Of a DNA stretch of 64,000 nucleotides, positions 1 through 11,089 are shown in pieces. Numbering within the stretch: the first letter of the stretch is position 1; every line of letters starts with the position of its first letter. The notes beneath the pieces were generated by a model. It did not search any database. It was not told the DNA's origin and saw only the letters and a list, made by a program, of their open reading frames with translations. The translations under genes were made by a program, and so were the position numbers. Source of the DNA: Heterohyrax brucei (Eukaryota > Chordata > Mammalia > Hyracoidea > Procaviidae); assembly GCA_028571685.1 (NCBI GenBank), contig CM053140.1, forward strand, positions 21,309,501 through 21,373,500, read 5' to 3'.

Positions 1-235
1 CTGCCAAGTCCCGACTCACAGTGACCCTACGCTCAACAGAACAAAACACCGCCTGGTCCTGCGCCTTCCTCACGATCCTTGCCATGCTTGACCCCATTGT
101 TGCAGCCACTGTGTCAGTCCGTATCTTCGAGGGTCTTCCTCTTTTTGACAGACCCTTGGGTTTCTCAAGTGTGGTGTCGTTCTCCAGAGACTGGTCCCTC
201 CTGATAGCATGTCCAAAGTCAGTGGGGCAAAGTGA
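1..235 (-). mobile_element. RTE-clade LINE 3' end
   Basis: It opens with the tail shared with AfroSINE ('cccgactcacagtgacccta') and runs into the reverse complement of an RTE ORF2 C-terminus. Read on the minus strand one frame gives KEEDPRRYGLTQWLQQWGQA. It is cut by the window edge. Confidence 0.75.
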
Positions 236-339
236 ATGTAAGGGCCAGTAATTTCTGTACTGGGCATGTACTCTACAGACCCTTATGTAAGTGAGCACTG
301 TGAGTGTGAAAGGATTAGATCCACATTAGGCAGACATAT

Positions 340-1176
340 TAACGTAAAAAGAAAAAAATTCGTGGTAAAATTCGCCTGGCATAAAAGTAATCATTTTAAA
401 GCGAAAATTCAGTGGTATTTAGTGGCTTCCCAACACTGAGCCACCACCATCTCTATCTAACTGCAAAACATTTTCATCACCCCTAAAAGGAAACCTTATA
501 CTTATTAAGCAGTCACTCTCTATTTCCCTTTCTCCCTCTAGCAACCCTCAATCTGCTTTCTCTCTCTGTGGATTTACCTATTCTGGATATTTCACATAAA
601 TGGAACCATATGAGACCTTTTGTGTATGGCTTCTTTCACCTGGCATAACATTTTTAAGGTTTATTCATCAATGTTGTTTCCATGTTTGGGCTACTGTAAA
701 GGTGTGGCTGTGAAAGTTCATGGACAAGCATTTGTCTGAGTACTTGTTTCCAGTTCTCTGGGGTTACAACCTAGGAGGGGAATTGCTGAGGCATGCTGTA
801 ATCCTGCATTTGCGTTTCTGAGGACCCACCAACTGTTTCCCATGGCGGCTGCATCATTTTACATGCCTACACATGATGATTCCTACTTTTCCACACCCTT
901 GGCAACACTGCATTCTGTTTTTTTGATTATAGCCTTTCTAGTGAGTATGAATGGGACTCTGGCAGTGCAGTGGTTAAAGCATTCAACTGCTAATGGAAAG
1001 ATTGGAAGTTTGAACCTACCAACTGCTCCATGGGAGAAAGATGTGGCGGTCTGCTTCTATAAATATTTACAGCCTTGGAAACTCCATGGGGCAGTTCTAC
1101 TCTGTCCTATATAGGGTTGCTATGAGTTGAAATCGACACAACGACAGTGGGTTACTGGTATCTCATTGCAGTTTCA
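340..1176 (-). mobile_element. L1M fragment split by an AfroSINE
   Basis: Antisense L1M 3' end: 'tttacctattctggatattt', 'ggcttctttcacctggca', then 'ctgtttcccatggcggctgc' and 'ttttttgattatagcc'. The SINE at 951-1153 interrupts it and the L1 resumes with 'tggtatctcattgcagttt' at about 1155-1176. Confidence 0.75.
951..1153 (+). mobile_element. AfroSINE, long subtype
   Basis: tRNA-derived head ('gcagtgcagtggttaaagca') with the extra middle block 'aaagatgtggcggtctgctt', then the standard tail. Inserted in an L1M. Confidence 0.8.
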
Positions 1177-1350
1177 AGTACTGACTCTTTAATAGTCAGA
1201 TTTCAGCTCAAATATTTCATTCTGTTGAGGGTCTTCTCTGATTATGCTATGTAATGTCACATGCCTTCCCTACTCCAGTCTTGCTTTTTCACTTCCTTTA
1301 TAGCACCTATCACTGTCTAGCAGGTGCTCACGAAGTACTTGCTGGATGAA
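1177..1350 (+). mobile_element. L2 3' relic
   Basis: 'ttatagcacctatcactgtc' and 'gctcacgaagtacttgctgg' match the L2 3' end. It stops 20 bp short of ADGRE3 exon 9. Confidence 0.65.
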
Positions 1351-1369
1351 GTAAAGATTTACATTGTAC

Positions 1370-1537
1370 CTGGTTCCCAATGGCCATGAGGACAGCGAAG
1401 CTGGACAGGTGGGTGGCGTTGCATATGGTGTGGCTTTCATTCTCACCTACCAGGAAACAGCCATCTGTGGACCAGCCGTTGCCCTCCGAGGAGCTTTTCC
1501 AGTAGACACAGAAAGTCTTTTTGCTATGGGACTTCAT
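1370..1537 (-). CDS. ADGRE3: ADGRE3 exon 9, GPS autoproteolysis motif
   Basis: 168 coding bases, phase 0 on both sides, residues 300-355. It begins MKSHSKKTFCVYWK, continues GWSTDGCFLV, and ends in the GPS segment ICNATHLSSFAVLM. His342-Leu343/Ser344 is the expected self-cleavage site that splits the receptor into N- and C-terminal fragments. The GPS normally has four cysteines ending C-x-C-x-H-L; here C309, C326 and C338 are present but residue 340 is Ala (codon at 1415-1417). The change keeps an Asn-x-Thr sequon (NAT). Donor CAG|gtacaa is weaker than the others. The next exon, the first transmembrane segment, is not in the window. Confidence 0.92.
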
Positions 1538-2512
1538 CTGAAAATAGAATGAGCTTATCATCTGTTTCCTCAGGAGTGATAATTATCAAAGTCTATGACT
1601 GCCTGAATGTCATATTACAAACACACAGGTTAGGGGTGACTCAGGTGATTTTATTTTAGGTAAATATGATGGCTGCCAAGACCACGGCCATTGTACCTGT
1701 AACATCCTTGGGTTCTGCACAACTTAAAAGAAAGCTAAGACTTTCTGGGAGGTAGAATTTTAGGAGATTTCACTGAGCTCGGGATCTTCTGCCTTACGGG
1801 TGTCAATCAAAAACAGAGACTGAGGCTCACATACAGTTTTCCCAGAAGACTCAGCCAAATTTCCCTTGTCTCTCCACAGCAGTTCTGTCCCTGACACATC
1901 ACAACACTTGATGTGAGGAAAGGAGTTGTGTAGGAAAGGAAGGTCATGAGGAGACAGAGAATAAAATTATAGCCTTCAATCTATTCTCTTCATTCCTAGA
2001 ACTTCTAGAGCAGCATTTCATAGGGTCCTGGAGATGGCTGGATGCCCTCTTGTTTGAGGGCTCCTTTGAAAACCTGCTGGGCCACTCCCAGAGTTCTTAC
2101 TGGCTACTCACTCCCATGATATACATCAGAAATTCCATAGCTAGACTTTATGCATTAGAGGGAAATACTCTGTATTTCTCCCACTTAATTCTTCTCAACA
2201 CAGCTGAAAGGCCAAGAAGCAAATGAATCCAATTACGCATGTGTCTGGCTGTTAACTCTCCTGTTTTAAGAGCTTGGACGGAGCATGGAAAAAGGCAATG
2301 GATTAAATGAAAGTTTCTGGTGGTTGAGTTACGTAGTGTTAGTAACTAATATCAGGCTTTTGTGTGAGAATAAGTAACAGTCTCAGTTCAGATTTCACAG
2401 ATTTCTAAAGTACCTGTAACTAAAATAACCCCATGCTCCACAGCAGTGCTGTCTAACAGAAGTATCCTGTGAGCCACCTATGTAATCTAAAAAGCTCCAC
2501 TCAAAGTTGAAG

Positions 2513-2670
2513 TCAAAGTCACTGCTGTAGAGTTGATTCCATCTCATAGCAACCGTAGAGGTCAGAGTAGAATTGTCCATGGAGTTTCCAAGGAGAACTT
2601 GGCAGATTTGAACTGCCAACCTTTTGGTTGGCAGATGTAGCACTTAATCCATGATGCTACCAGGGTTCCA
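2513..2670 (-). mobile_element. AfroSINE
   Basis: Reverse-orientation copy ending 'ctaccagggttcc'; tail at the left, head at the right. Intronic (intron 8). Confidence 0.8.
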
Positions 2671-2727
2671 AAAACTTCCCCTAGCCACATTAAAACAAAG
2701 TAAAAAGAAACTAGTGAAAAATCCACA

Positions 2728-2746
2728 ATATATATATATATATGAT
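2728..2746. repeat. TA microsatellite
   Basis: A short AT dinucleotide run (about eight units) within intron 8. Confidence 0.85.
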
Positions 2747-3025
2747 GTTCTTTCTGGTGTGTAAGCAATATAAGAAATTACTTAATGAGCCATTTTACAT
2801 TCTTCTTCTTTTTATACTAGGGCTTTGAAATCCAAGGCATAATTTTACACATAGAACACAACTTCACTCATACCAGCCACATTTCAAATGCTCTATAACC
2901 ACATATGGCTTGTGGCTACCATATAGGACAATTCAAGTCTGGAAGCGCTGTTTGGGGTATACATACAAACCGCTCTTTCTACCTCCTTGAAATGTAAAAA
3001 AGCCCAAACTGCAGCTCTCGCTTAC

Positions 3026-3210
3026 CTTTGTGTGCTGGAAACTCAGAGTGACAGGCCTGGAGAGAGAAATGTTTCTTGTGGGTTTAATAGCAGCACTCAC
3101 GACCTGGGAGTTCAGGAAGAGTCGATCACTGTCATTCATCTCTTCAAAAAAAGTTGCATTTATGATGTCACCAAGAGAAGTGTATGAAATAAAGGCAACT
3201 GCACTGGGAC
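3026..3210 (-). CDS. ADGRE3: ADGRE3 exon 8, GAIN domain core
   Basis: 185 coding bases, phase 1 to phase 0, residues 238-299. It includes PSAVAFISYTSLGDIINATF, FEEMNDSDRLFLNSQVVSAA and NISLSRPVTLSFQHTK, the beta-sandwich strands ahead of the GPS. It is the most conserved exon in the window and matches human ADGRE3 at most positions. Sequons NAT, NDS and NIS are visible. Acceptor ctttctatttcctcag and donor ACAAAG|gtaagc. Confidence 0.93.
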
Positions 3211-3249
3211 CTGAGGAAATAGAAAGATGGAGTCAGCATTTTTTCTACC

Positions 3250-3555
3250 TTCTTGTTCACCATCCCTCAAGCAGGACCTCCCCACCCTACCGCTGCCACA
3301 ACTCCACAATCTCCATGTCTGTGCTCAGGAGCTGTCCAGGAAGTTCACACTTCTCTCCATGCCCTTCCTACTCAAATCCACTCATCCTTCAAGACCCAGA
3401 CAGACCCAGCTCCTCATTAGCCTTGCTGCCTCTTTCTCTGAACTCATGCATCAAGTGCTGTTCTTTCAGTGCCAGTGAGTACTTGATTGGTCTGCTACTT
3501 GAACTGAACTTTATCTTTCCAGTAGACTATAACCTTCTTGAGTGCAATGACTGTG
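3250..3555 (+). mobile_element. L2 3' relic
   Basis: 'caaatccactcatccttcaa' to 'gactataaccttcttgagtg' in L2 order. The RTE copy at 3555 interrupts it and L2-like sequence seems to resume near 3875. Confidence 0.65.
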
Positions 3556-3870
3556 TGTTGTTGTTAGGGGCCACCGAGTTAGTTCCTACTCATCGCAATC
3601 CACGTCCAACAGAACGAAACCCTGTCTGGTCTGGCACCGTCTTCACAATCCCTTCTAAGCTTGAGCCCATTGTTGCAGCCACTGTGTCAGTCCATCTTGT
3701 TGAGTATCTTCCTCTTTTTTGTTGACTCTCTGCTTTGTCAAGCACGATGTCCTTCTCCAGGGACTGATCCCTCCTGATAACGTCTCCAAAGTATGTGAGA
3801 TGTAGTCTTGGCCATTCTTGCTTCCAAGAAGCCTTCTTGATGTGCTTCTTCCAAAATAGATCAGTTCATT
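3555..3870 (-). mobile_element. RTE-clade LINE 3' end
   Basis: A second, longer copy of the unit at 1-235 ('ttgttgcagccactgtgtca' is shared exactly), inserted within an L2 relic near ADGRE3 exon 8. Minus orientation. Confidence 0.75.
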
Positions 3871-4134
3871 CCTTCATCAGTCCACAGGATACACAATGCT
3901 GAATACTGAATGACTATAAGGGATATTTCATGTATCTCGCATAGTGGCAGGCATGTGGTAAAAGATTACTTTTTTCAAGACATCTGACTTCTTATGAAAG
4001 TTCAAATTATATTTCAAGCACGCAGAAAAACATACAAAAAACATACAACAGATACCCAAATCCACATTTCACAAACACTCACCTTCTGACATCTTGTCTT
4101 TGGAATTCTTCTTTTTAAAGGAATGAAATGCTGT

Positions 4135-4440
4135 ACATGTGGTTAAAGCTCCCACTGTCTTACTCTCTTTTTTCCTTCTCCAGAGCTAAGCATGGGCGTG
4201 AAGTTGGAGTCTAACCTGTCCATGAATGTTTTCATAGTTTCACTGTATATGTATGCTGGCATAATGATATATAGTTTTGTTTTCTGTGTTTAAAACATTC
4301 CCAGAAATAGGGTCACATTTTGGATACCGTGTTGTACCCTGCCTTTGTCATTTCAGTTAACAGCGTCAGGTTTAGCTATACTGACACATCCACTAGTCAT
4401 TGCAATTGCTGTGGAGTATTGTATTATTTGATACACCACA
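4135..4440 (-). mobile_element. Degenerate L1-like fragment
   Basis: It contains antisense L1-like phrases such as 'ctgtggagtattgtattatt' and 'ggtcacattttggatacc'. It is diverged and its borders are uncertain. No gene signal is seen in 3900-5150. Confidence 0.4.
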
Positions 4441-5152
4441 AATTTGTTATTGTGAAAAGAAATTAGAAAGAGGATTTTTTGAGAAGAAGAAAATGAAATT
4501 TCAAAATTCATACACAATTCTGCTACTCAGGGATAATCATTGTTGGAATTCTGGAGTTTTCTAGGCATACATGAACACATACACACACGTATATATCTCC
4601 AAAATACAGGCAGGAAAAACAAATCCAAGACCTGTAAATGGACAAAAGATATGAATAAGTGTTCTCTCAGTGGAGAAGTGAGCACTGTCTAGTCGGGCTT
4701 TTGTGCATTATCCGATTCTATAGGAGTGTTGCCCCTCTAACTGGTTTTCTATTGCCACGCTGTAACTCTGTAGGCATGGAGTTTAACATGGGGAAAATTG
4801 ACAGTAGTGCAAATGGTTCATTCCATAGGTGCGAATGCATTTTGCCTGGTAAATATGTAGTTGCTTTCTGCTCCATAGAAAACACCAAAGATTACATTTT
4901 ATTGCCCTACAAGATATTAATCAGTTTTTAATCAGTTAGTATAATTATTTCAGCACCTTTGCTTGTCTCCATGTATGAATGTATGTGTGTGTCTACTCTT
5001 CAAAGCTCCTTTGTACCAGTATTAATGTTTTATCGGTTCCCTTATCAATAAACCAGTTGAATGTGTTTTTTTTAAACATTTCTTTATACATTCTTGAGAG
5101 TCAAGATTTTAGTCTTCTGGAAAGGATATATATGTAATATATGCATATATGG

Positions 5153-5310
5153 AAACTCTAGTGGCACAGTGATTAACAGCTCTGTCTGCTAACCAGAAGG
5201 TCAGTAGTTCGGATCCACCAAGTGCTCCTTGGACACCCTATGGGAGCAGTTCTTCTCTGTCCTATAGGATTGCTATGAGGTGGAATCAACTTGGCAACTG
5301 TGGGTTTGGT
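5153..5310 (+). mobile_element. AfroSINE
   Basis: 'ggaaactctagtggcacagt' to 'actgtgggtttggttttt'. Complete short subtype. Confidence 0.85.
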
Positions 5311-5325
5311 TTTTCTTCATGTGTA

Positions 5326-5352
5326 TACACACACACACACATACACACAGGT
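5326..5352. repeat. CA microsatellite
   Basis: CA repeat with one interruption between two oppositely oriented SINEs. Confidence 0.85.
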
Positions 5353-5361
5353 ATGTGTACA

Positions 5362-5547
5362 CATTGTTAGTTGCTGTTGAGTCAGTTCTGACTCATGATA
5401 ATCTTTTCATATAGAGTAGAACTGCCCCATACAGTTTTTAAGGTTGTGACCTTTTTGAAGCAGATCACTAGGACTGTCTTACAAGGTACCTCTGGATCTG
5501 TCTAAACTACCAACCTTCTGTTTTAACTCTTTGCAACACCTGGGGAA
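5362..5547 (-). mobile_element. AfroSINE, diverged long subtype
   Basis: Tail-first copy beginning 'agttgctgttgagtcagttc' and ending 'acacctgggg'. Separated from the previous SINE by a CA repeat. Confidence 0.65.
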
Positions 5548-5740
5548 TGCATATATAGTGACGTGTGTGCACACATTCACACACATTCATATAGTGATAT
5601 TTGTATATCTGTGTACATATATATCTATAAACGCACACAGTATATTAGTCAAAATATGTAGTGTTTCTCCTTTTCCCAGATTCTGAGGCCAACTTGGTGT
5701 TTGTTGCCCTGAATCTTTTTTGTGTTGACTTAGGGTAATT

Positions 5741-5900
5741 CTGGAAACTCTGGTGGCATAGTGGTTAAGTGCTATATCTGCTAACCAAAAGGCTGGCAGT
5801 TCAAATTTTCCAGGTGCTCCGAGAAGTATGGAACAGTTCTACTCTGACCTGTAGATTTGCTATGAGTCAGAATCAATTTGATGGCAATGGGTGTGGGATT
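5741..5900 (+). mobile_element. AfroSINE
   Basis: 'ggaaactctggtggcatagt' to 'ggcaatgggtgtggg'. First of two tandem copies. Confidence 0.85.
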
Positions 5901-5907
5901 TAGGGTA

Positions 5908-6068
5908 ATTCTGGTGGCGTAGTGGTTAAGAGCTATGGCAGCTAACCAAAACATTGGCAATTTTAATCCACCAGGCACTCCCTACAAACTCTATGGGGCA
6001 GTTCTACTCTGTCCTGTAGGGTCACTACCAGTCAGAATCAACTTGATAGCAGTCGGTTTTGGGGGTAA
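5908..6068 (+). mobile_element. AfroSINE
   Basis: Second tandem copy, starting directly at 'ctggtggcgtagtggttaag' and ending 'cagtcggttttggggg'. Confidence 0.83.
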
Positions 6069-6469
6069 AAATTGGGATAAGAGAACTGGAAACACTAAGA
6101 AAAGCTAACTTGATTTACATAAGAAAGGACATAGATTTATAAGAAAATAATGCAAGAAGTGGGAGCAGTAGAAATTAACTTGATGGCAATGGATTTTTTT
6201 TGTTTCTATAAATATAATTTACGTACTTTTATTCAACATGTTTTTAAATGTAATGTTTACTATGCTACAGTCACTATTCCAGGGATGCTGTGGGGGGCAA
6301 AACAAAACAAATCTCTACTCTCATGGATCTTCCTTTCTGGTGCAGGATTCAGACAAAAATATAAGCCAAAGTGTAAATAAATAAAGGCATATGTATCAGA
6401 GAGTGACTAGTTCTATTAGAGAATGTGAAGCTGGGTAAGCGGACAGAGACAGACAAAGACTAAAGAGCA

Positions 6470-6625
6470 AAGATACTGCATCCAGTCAGTTCTGACTCTT
6501 AGTGGCCCTATAGGTCAGAGTAGAACTGCCCCACAGAGTTTCCAAGGAGCATCTGGCAGATTTGAACTGTCAATCTTTCGTCACCAGACATAGCACTTAC
6601 CCACTACAGTGACCAGGGTTTCCAG
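6470..6625 (-). mobile_element. AfroSINE
   Basis: First of a cluster of minus-strand copies at 6470-7140; ends 'accagggtttcc'. Confidence 0.82.
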
Positions 6626-6633
6626 ACAGAGAC

Positions 6634-6810
6634 AAAACCCCAAAAAGCCAAACCCACTACCATCAAGTCAATTCTGGCTCATAGTGACCTCATAGGACAG
6701 GGTAGAACTGCTCTATAGAGTTTCCAAAGAGTGCCTGGTGGATTCAAATTGCTGACCTTTTGGTTAGCAGCAGTAACATTTAACCACTATACCACCAGGG
6801 TTTCCAGAGA
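6634..6810 (-). mobile_element. AfroSINE
   Basis: 'aaagccaaacccactaccat' to 'accaccagggtttcc'; complete, second in the cluster. Confidence 0.85.
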
Positions 6811-6814
6811 GAGA

Positions 6815-6920
6815 CAGAGAAGAACTGCCCCATAGCATTTCCAAGGAGTGCCTGGTGGATTTGGGTTGCCAACGTTTTGGTTAGCAGCCATAGCTCTTAA
6901 CCACTACACCACCAGAATTG
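6815..6920 (-). mobile_element. AfroSINE, tail-truncated
   Basis: It starts inside the body ('gaactgccccatagcatttc') and ends 'ccaccagaattg'; third in the cluster. Confidence 0.75.
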
Positions 6921-7140
6921 TCCTAAACCCAAACCCTGCTGCTGTCAAATTGATTCCAACTCATAGTGACCCTATAGGTCAGAGTAGAACAGTTGTCAGA
7001 CCGCCTAAATGATGCAATGGAGAGGCCATGAGGCTTTTTAAGGGCAGAGTGTTCTAAGCAGAGGAAATGTTCTGTGCTACGGAGTTGATTCCAATTTCTG
7101 TAAGACAGAGCAGAATTGCCCCAGGGTGGCGGTGAAGTCC
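6921..7140 (-). mobile_element. AfroSINE pieces
   Basis: 6926-6992 is the tail part of one copy ('ttccaactcatagtgaccct') and 7070-7135 a fragment of another ('ggagttgattccaatttctg'). An older non-SINE sequence lies between and after them (to about 7380). Confidence 0.55.
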
Positions 7141-7496
7141 CAGAGACGTGAATGTGCTCCCCTGGTTCACGAAATAGCAAGAAGGCCCTTGTGGTGAAAG
7201 CAGAGAGAAGGACGGGGAGAGTGGGAGGAGAGTTGGGTGAGGAGGGGACTCAGCAGCTAGGGCAAGGGTCTCTTGGACCTGGAGCAGGGGACGGGGGAGA
7301 CGGCGGTGACTGGCTTTTATTTTAAGCCCAGTGGAAAGCCAGTGAAGGGTTTCAAGCACGGGAATGCTGTAATGTGATACCTTTTTTTACAGGATAAATA
7401 CATTTTAATAGGATAAAAATATATATTATATCATATACTAGTATATAACTGTATTTTGTATTAACACGATATGTATATGTTAGATATCAGTATACC

Positions 7497-7705
7497 AAGG
7501 AATCCTTGGGTGGCAAAAAGTGATTAAGTGCTAGACCATTAACTGAAAGTTTGGCAGTGTGAACCCACCCAGAAGCGCCTTGGAAGAAAGACCTGGCAAC
7601 CTGCTTCTGAAAGGCCACAGCCCTGAAAATTTGACAGAGCACAGTTCTTCTCTGATACACACGCAGCACCCATGACTTGGAATTGCCTTGACAGCAACTA
7701 GTTAT
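7497..7705 (+). mobile_element. AfroSINE, long diverged subtype
   Basis: 'aatccttgggtggcaaaaag' with the middle block 'agacctggcaacctgcttct' and tail 'ttgccttgacagcaactag'. Confidence 0.65.
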
Positions 7706-7854
7706 ATATACGCACACGACACATGTACATGACATATACCAACAGGGCATGTGTACATATGAGCACATAGATATATTTGATACTATATTATGGACGTTTT
7801 TCCATGTTAATGTGTATTGGTTATTCTTAACGGCTGCTGAGAAAGCCACACAGT

Positions 7855-7960
7855 GAAGAGGCTGTATAGCTGGTGGTTAAGAGAACAGAGGCCACAGCTA
7901 GGTTTCTGGATTACAATCTTGGCTTTGCCAGCTACTAGCTGTGTGATTCATCATCCTGAA
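7855..7960 (+). mobile_element. MIR
   Basis: 'agctggtggttaagagaaca' and 'tgccagctactagctgtgtg' are the MIR tRNA-like head and core. Confidence 0.75.
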
Positions 7961-8344
7961 GTAACCCCCTACGTGGGTCTCCCGAATCAAGCTTCTCTGG
8001 TCTTGCTCAAAGGGCCAGAAGTAGGAAATTTACATGTTTCTCTGACTTAATGGCGATTTCCATTTATCAGAACAACAGAGCTGCAGGTGGTTGGAAACCA
8101 GAAACAGGTGACAGATCAACTTGTTATTATACTCGAAAATGGCTTATCTTTTTGAACTGAAATATTCTGATGTAACAGCAAAATCATAAACAGAAAAGAG
8201 AGGAGAAGTAGGAGCTTCCAAGGCCAGTATCTCCGGCTCCAGGCTTGATCTCTGGGAGTCAGGTGACTGTACCTCTTCGTTAGCTGTGACAGTCTCACTT
8301 CAAACCAGTCTCAGTTCACATCTGCTGTCCTATTAGCACCCCTT

Positions 8345-8610
8345 TTTAATAGGAAGAAAGGTCTGGCAATCTGCTTCTAAAAATTAGCCACTGAAAACCC
8401 TATGGATCACAAGCAAACGCTGTCTGCTTTGCTTTATTTGGATCATCATCAGTTGGGGTTAATCACATGAGAGGGACATCGTGTTTGGTGAAGTGGAGGA
8501 TTCGGAAGGTCAGGGGAGCCCCTCGGTGAGATGGATCAGTACAACAGCCATAGTGATGGACTCAAACGTGCCAGTGACTAGAGGATGATTTTGCACCGGG
8601 CAATGTTTCA
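8345..8610 (+). mobile_element. RTE / Gly-tRNA-type SINE composite tail
   Basis: 8345-8425 matches the body of the tRNA-Gly-type SINE at 13495-13838. 8465-8600 resembles the RTE ORF2 C-terminus in sense ('atggatcagtacaacagcca'). Diverged. Confidence 0.5.
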
Positions 8611-8664
8611 CTCTACTGTACATGTCCATCTATCTAAGTGTCCCAGTTTGGACAATAATTTACA

Positions 8665-9070
8665 TGATCAAGACCAGTAGCACTCAACTGGGGGCAATTT
8701 TGTCCCCAGGGAGTGTCTGATGATGTCTGGAGGCATTTTTGGAAATCCTGGTAACGCAGTAGTTAAGTGCTGTGGCTGTTAACTAGAAAGTCAGCAGTTC
8801 AAATCCACAAAGCACTCCTTGGAAACTCTGGCATAGTTCTACTCTGTCCTATAGGGTCTCTATGAGTCGGAATGGACTTGATGGTAATGGGTTTTGTTTT
8901 GGTTTGGAGCCATTTTTGTTTGCAAAGTCTAGGGTAAGTGTGGATGGTTGCTACAGGAATCTGGTGAGTAGAAGCCAGGGACGCTGGTCAACATCCTACA
9001 GTGCAGATCGCCACCACCTCAAAGAACTGTCTAGCGCCAAAGTCAATAGTGCCAAGGAGCAGACACCTTG
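8665..9070 (+). mobile_element. MER5A (hAT) split by an AfroSINE
   Basis: The 5' part 'gcaattttgtccccaggga' (8665-8740) and the 3' part 'gaagccagggacgctggtca' (8911-9070) form one MER5A. The AfroSINE at 8741-8910 lies between them, with 'cattttt' repeated on both sides as its target duplication. Confidence 0.8.
8741..8910 (+). mobile_element. AfroSINE nested in MER5A
   Basis: 'ggaaatcctggtaacgcagt' to 'gggttttgttttggttt'. Flanked by duplicated 'cattttt'. Confidence 0.85.
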
Positions 9071-9214
9071 CCTTGGACACAGCCTGAAGAACAGATGACA
9101 GTTGCTCTACAAGCTTCTCATGCATCCATTAACTAGTTCTTTTCTCTCCTTTGGAATGTTGAAGCATCATCCTAAATGCTGATTTAATTCAATAAATACA
9201 TGTCACCGTTCTCC

Positions 9215-9400
9215 TGGCACTGTTGGCATTGATTCAGTTCTGACTGCTGACAAATTCATGTGTGTCCAAATAGAACTGTGCTTCATAGGGTCCAATGGCT
9301 GGGTCTTTGAAAGTAGATCACTCAACTTTTATTCCCAGGCATCTTTGGGTGAACTCAAGCCTTCATAGCTTTGGTTGGCAGCGAAACATGTTAACTGTTC
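9215..9400 (-). mobile_element. Diverged AfroSINE fragment
   Basis: 'attgattcagttctgactgc' and 'gaactgtgcttcatagggtc' resemble the SINE tail and body in reverse. Weak. Confidence 0.4.
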
Positions 9401-9807
9401 ATACCACAAAGGAGCTTCAAGAATTTATGGTCTCTATTCTTAAGGGGGTCCAAGCACAGTGGGGAAACAGACATTACAATGTAGTTAAGATATAGTAAGA
9501 CAATGGATAATGAATGTTAGAAAAGTTTTTTTAGTTGTTTACATTAACTACATTTATAAGAAAAATTTCCAGACCAACCCATTGATCAAATAGATGTATC
9601 TTAATTTCCATTAATGATGTAGAACATTTCATTAAAATCCATCTCTTTTCACTAGTCTCTGCTCCCTCTTTTACTTGTTTAATCTCTTCTATATCTCAAA
9701 AAGAGATCGACTCAAGATATACCCTACACTAATCCTGCCACCCAAACGGGATTATAATCACAGATATCCCATCAACCCCCTGCTATCGAGTTGATGCTAT
9801 CTCATAA

Positions 9808-9978
9808 ACCAAAACCCAAACCCATTGCCGTCAAGTTGATTCCTACTCATAGAGACCCAACAGGACAGAGTAGAACTGCCCCACAGAGTTTCCAAGGAGC
9901 ACCTGGTGAATTCAAACTGCTGACTTTTTGGTGAGCAGATGTAGCACTTAACCACTACGCCGCCAGGGTTTCCACGTC
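9808..9978 (-). mobile_element. AfroSINE
   Basis: 'aaacccaaacccattgccgt' to 'cgccgccagggtttcc'; complete and well preserved. Confidence 0.88.
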
Positions 9979-9979
9979 A

Positions 9980-11085
9980 ACCTATAGAGATTAGGATTTA
10001 CAACACATTTTTAAAGCCAATCCACAACATTCTTCTAACCACTTGAGGTTACAACTATCAAGCCCATTATCATATAGAAACATCAGAACATAACTTTAGG
10101 AAGCCAAATGAGAAAAACAATCAGCCCAAAATTAATCCCTGTGAGATGGAGGTCTGATAACTCATCTCTCCAACCTTTTCACCAATTCTGACACCAGCCA
10201 TCCTTCCCATAGCACTCTCTGTTTCTCTTCTGGGTTCCATAATTCTTTGCAATGGCTGCATGGAACTCACAGACCGTACTCATGATTATGGGGTTTATCA
10301 GGCAAGCAACAGGCTTCCACTCAGGATCAGAGTCAATTTGGAAGTAACAGGAACAACGCAGGAGACAGAACACAGCTCATCAATGGGAAAATCTTCCAGC
10401 CAAGGTGGCTCTCATTTTTCTCCTTGATGGTGTCCATAGGCTGGCCATACTTCTTGGCCTGGCCTCTGCAGCTGTGCCCTGCTCACGCCTCGCCTGTGCC
10501 TTGCTCTGGCAAATGTTACAGCTCTTTAGGTCTGCTGACACATGCCTAGTGACACTTCATCCTGCCAGGAGCCTCCTGCCTGAAAGTGCTCAGCTCTCTC
10601 TTGCTTCATGGGTTGGCAAGCCTCGCTCTGCAGCTGCCTGACTCCATGGGCTGGGATTCCCACAGCAGCAATCTCACATGGGTCTCTTGGTTTCTGTTAT
10701 CTTGTACTGCTGCTGCACCATCTCTTGAGGTACTGTTCTGTCTGTTTCCTGGGTCTAGGAAGTTCTCAGTGTGGGAAACCCAGGTCCAAAGGATGCACTG
10801 TGCTTCAGATTCTTCTTGATGGAAGTAAGGTCCCCTACTGAGACCACAAATGGACCACTCCCTGTGGTAGGCCACAGTCATCTTATTTGCTCAGTAAACT
10901 GTCCAGTCCCTGAAATGTAGGTAAAAGAGACCAATCTATAGGATAGGCTGTAGCCAAACCAATTAATTTCGGCAAAAAAACAAACTCAGGGTCAGTTAGG
11001 CCATAGACAAAGAGAAATCCATTGCTCTGTACCCATGAAATAGGTACAATTGTTACTTAAGTCATTAAACGTCTCAGACTTATGG
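9980..11085. other. Intron 7 stretch, LTR-like but unassigned
   Basis: 10140-10900 has the texture of an old LTR ('ctgttatcttgtactgctgc', 'gaactcacagaccgtactca'), but no TG...CA ends or target duplication could be fixed. Short open frames here have no family features. Confidence 0.3.
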
Positions 11086-11089
11086 ACCA

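Noticed and set aside
1-1369. A transmembrane exon of ADGRE3
   Set aside because: I searched the minus strand for the first transmembrane exon after the GPS exon. The interval is RTE, L1M, AfroSINE and L2 sequence.
3030-3725. 231-codon plus-strand open frame
   Set aside because: It overlaps ADGRE3 exon 8 antisense, then L2 and RTE repeat sequence. It has no domain features.
7487-7849. 120-codon minus-strand open frame
   Set aside because: It spans an AfroSINE and AT-rich intron DNA, with low-complexity translation.
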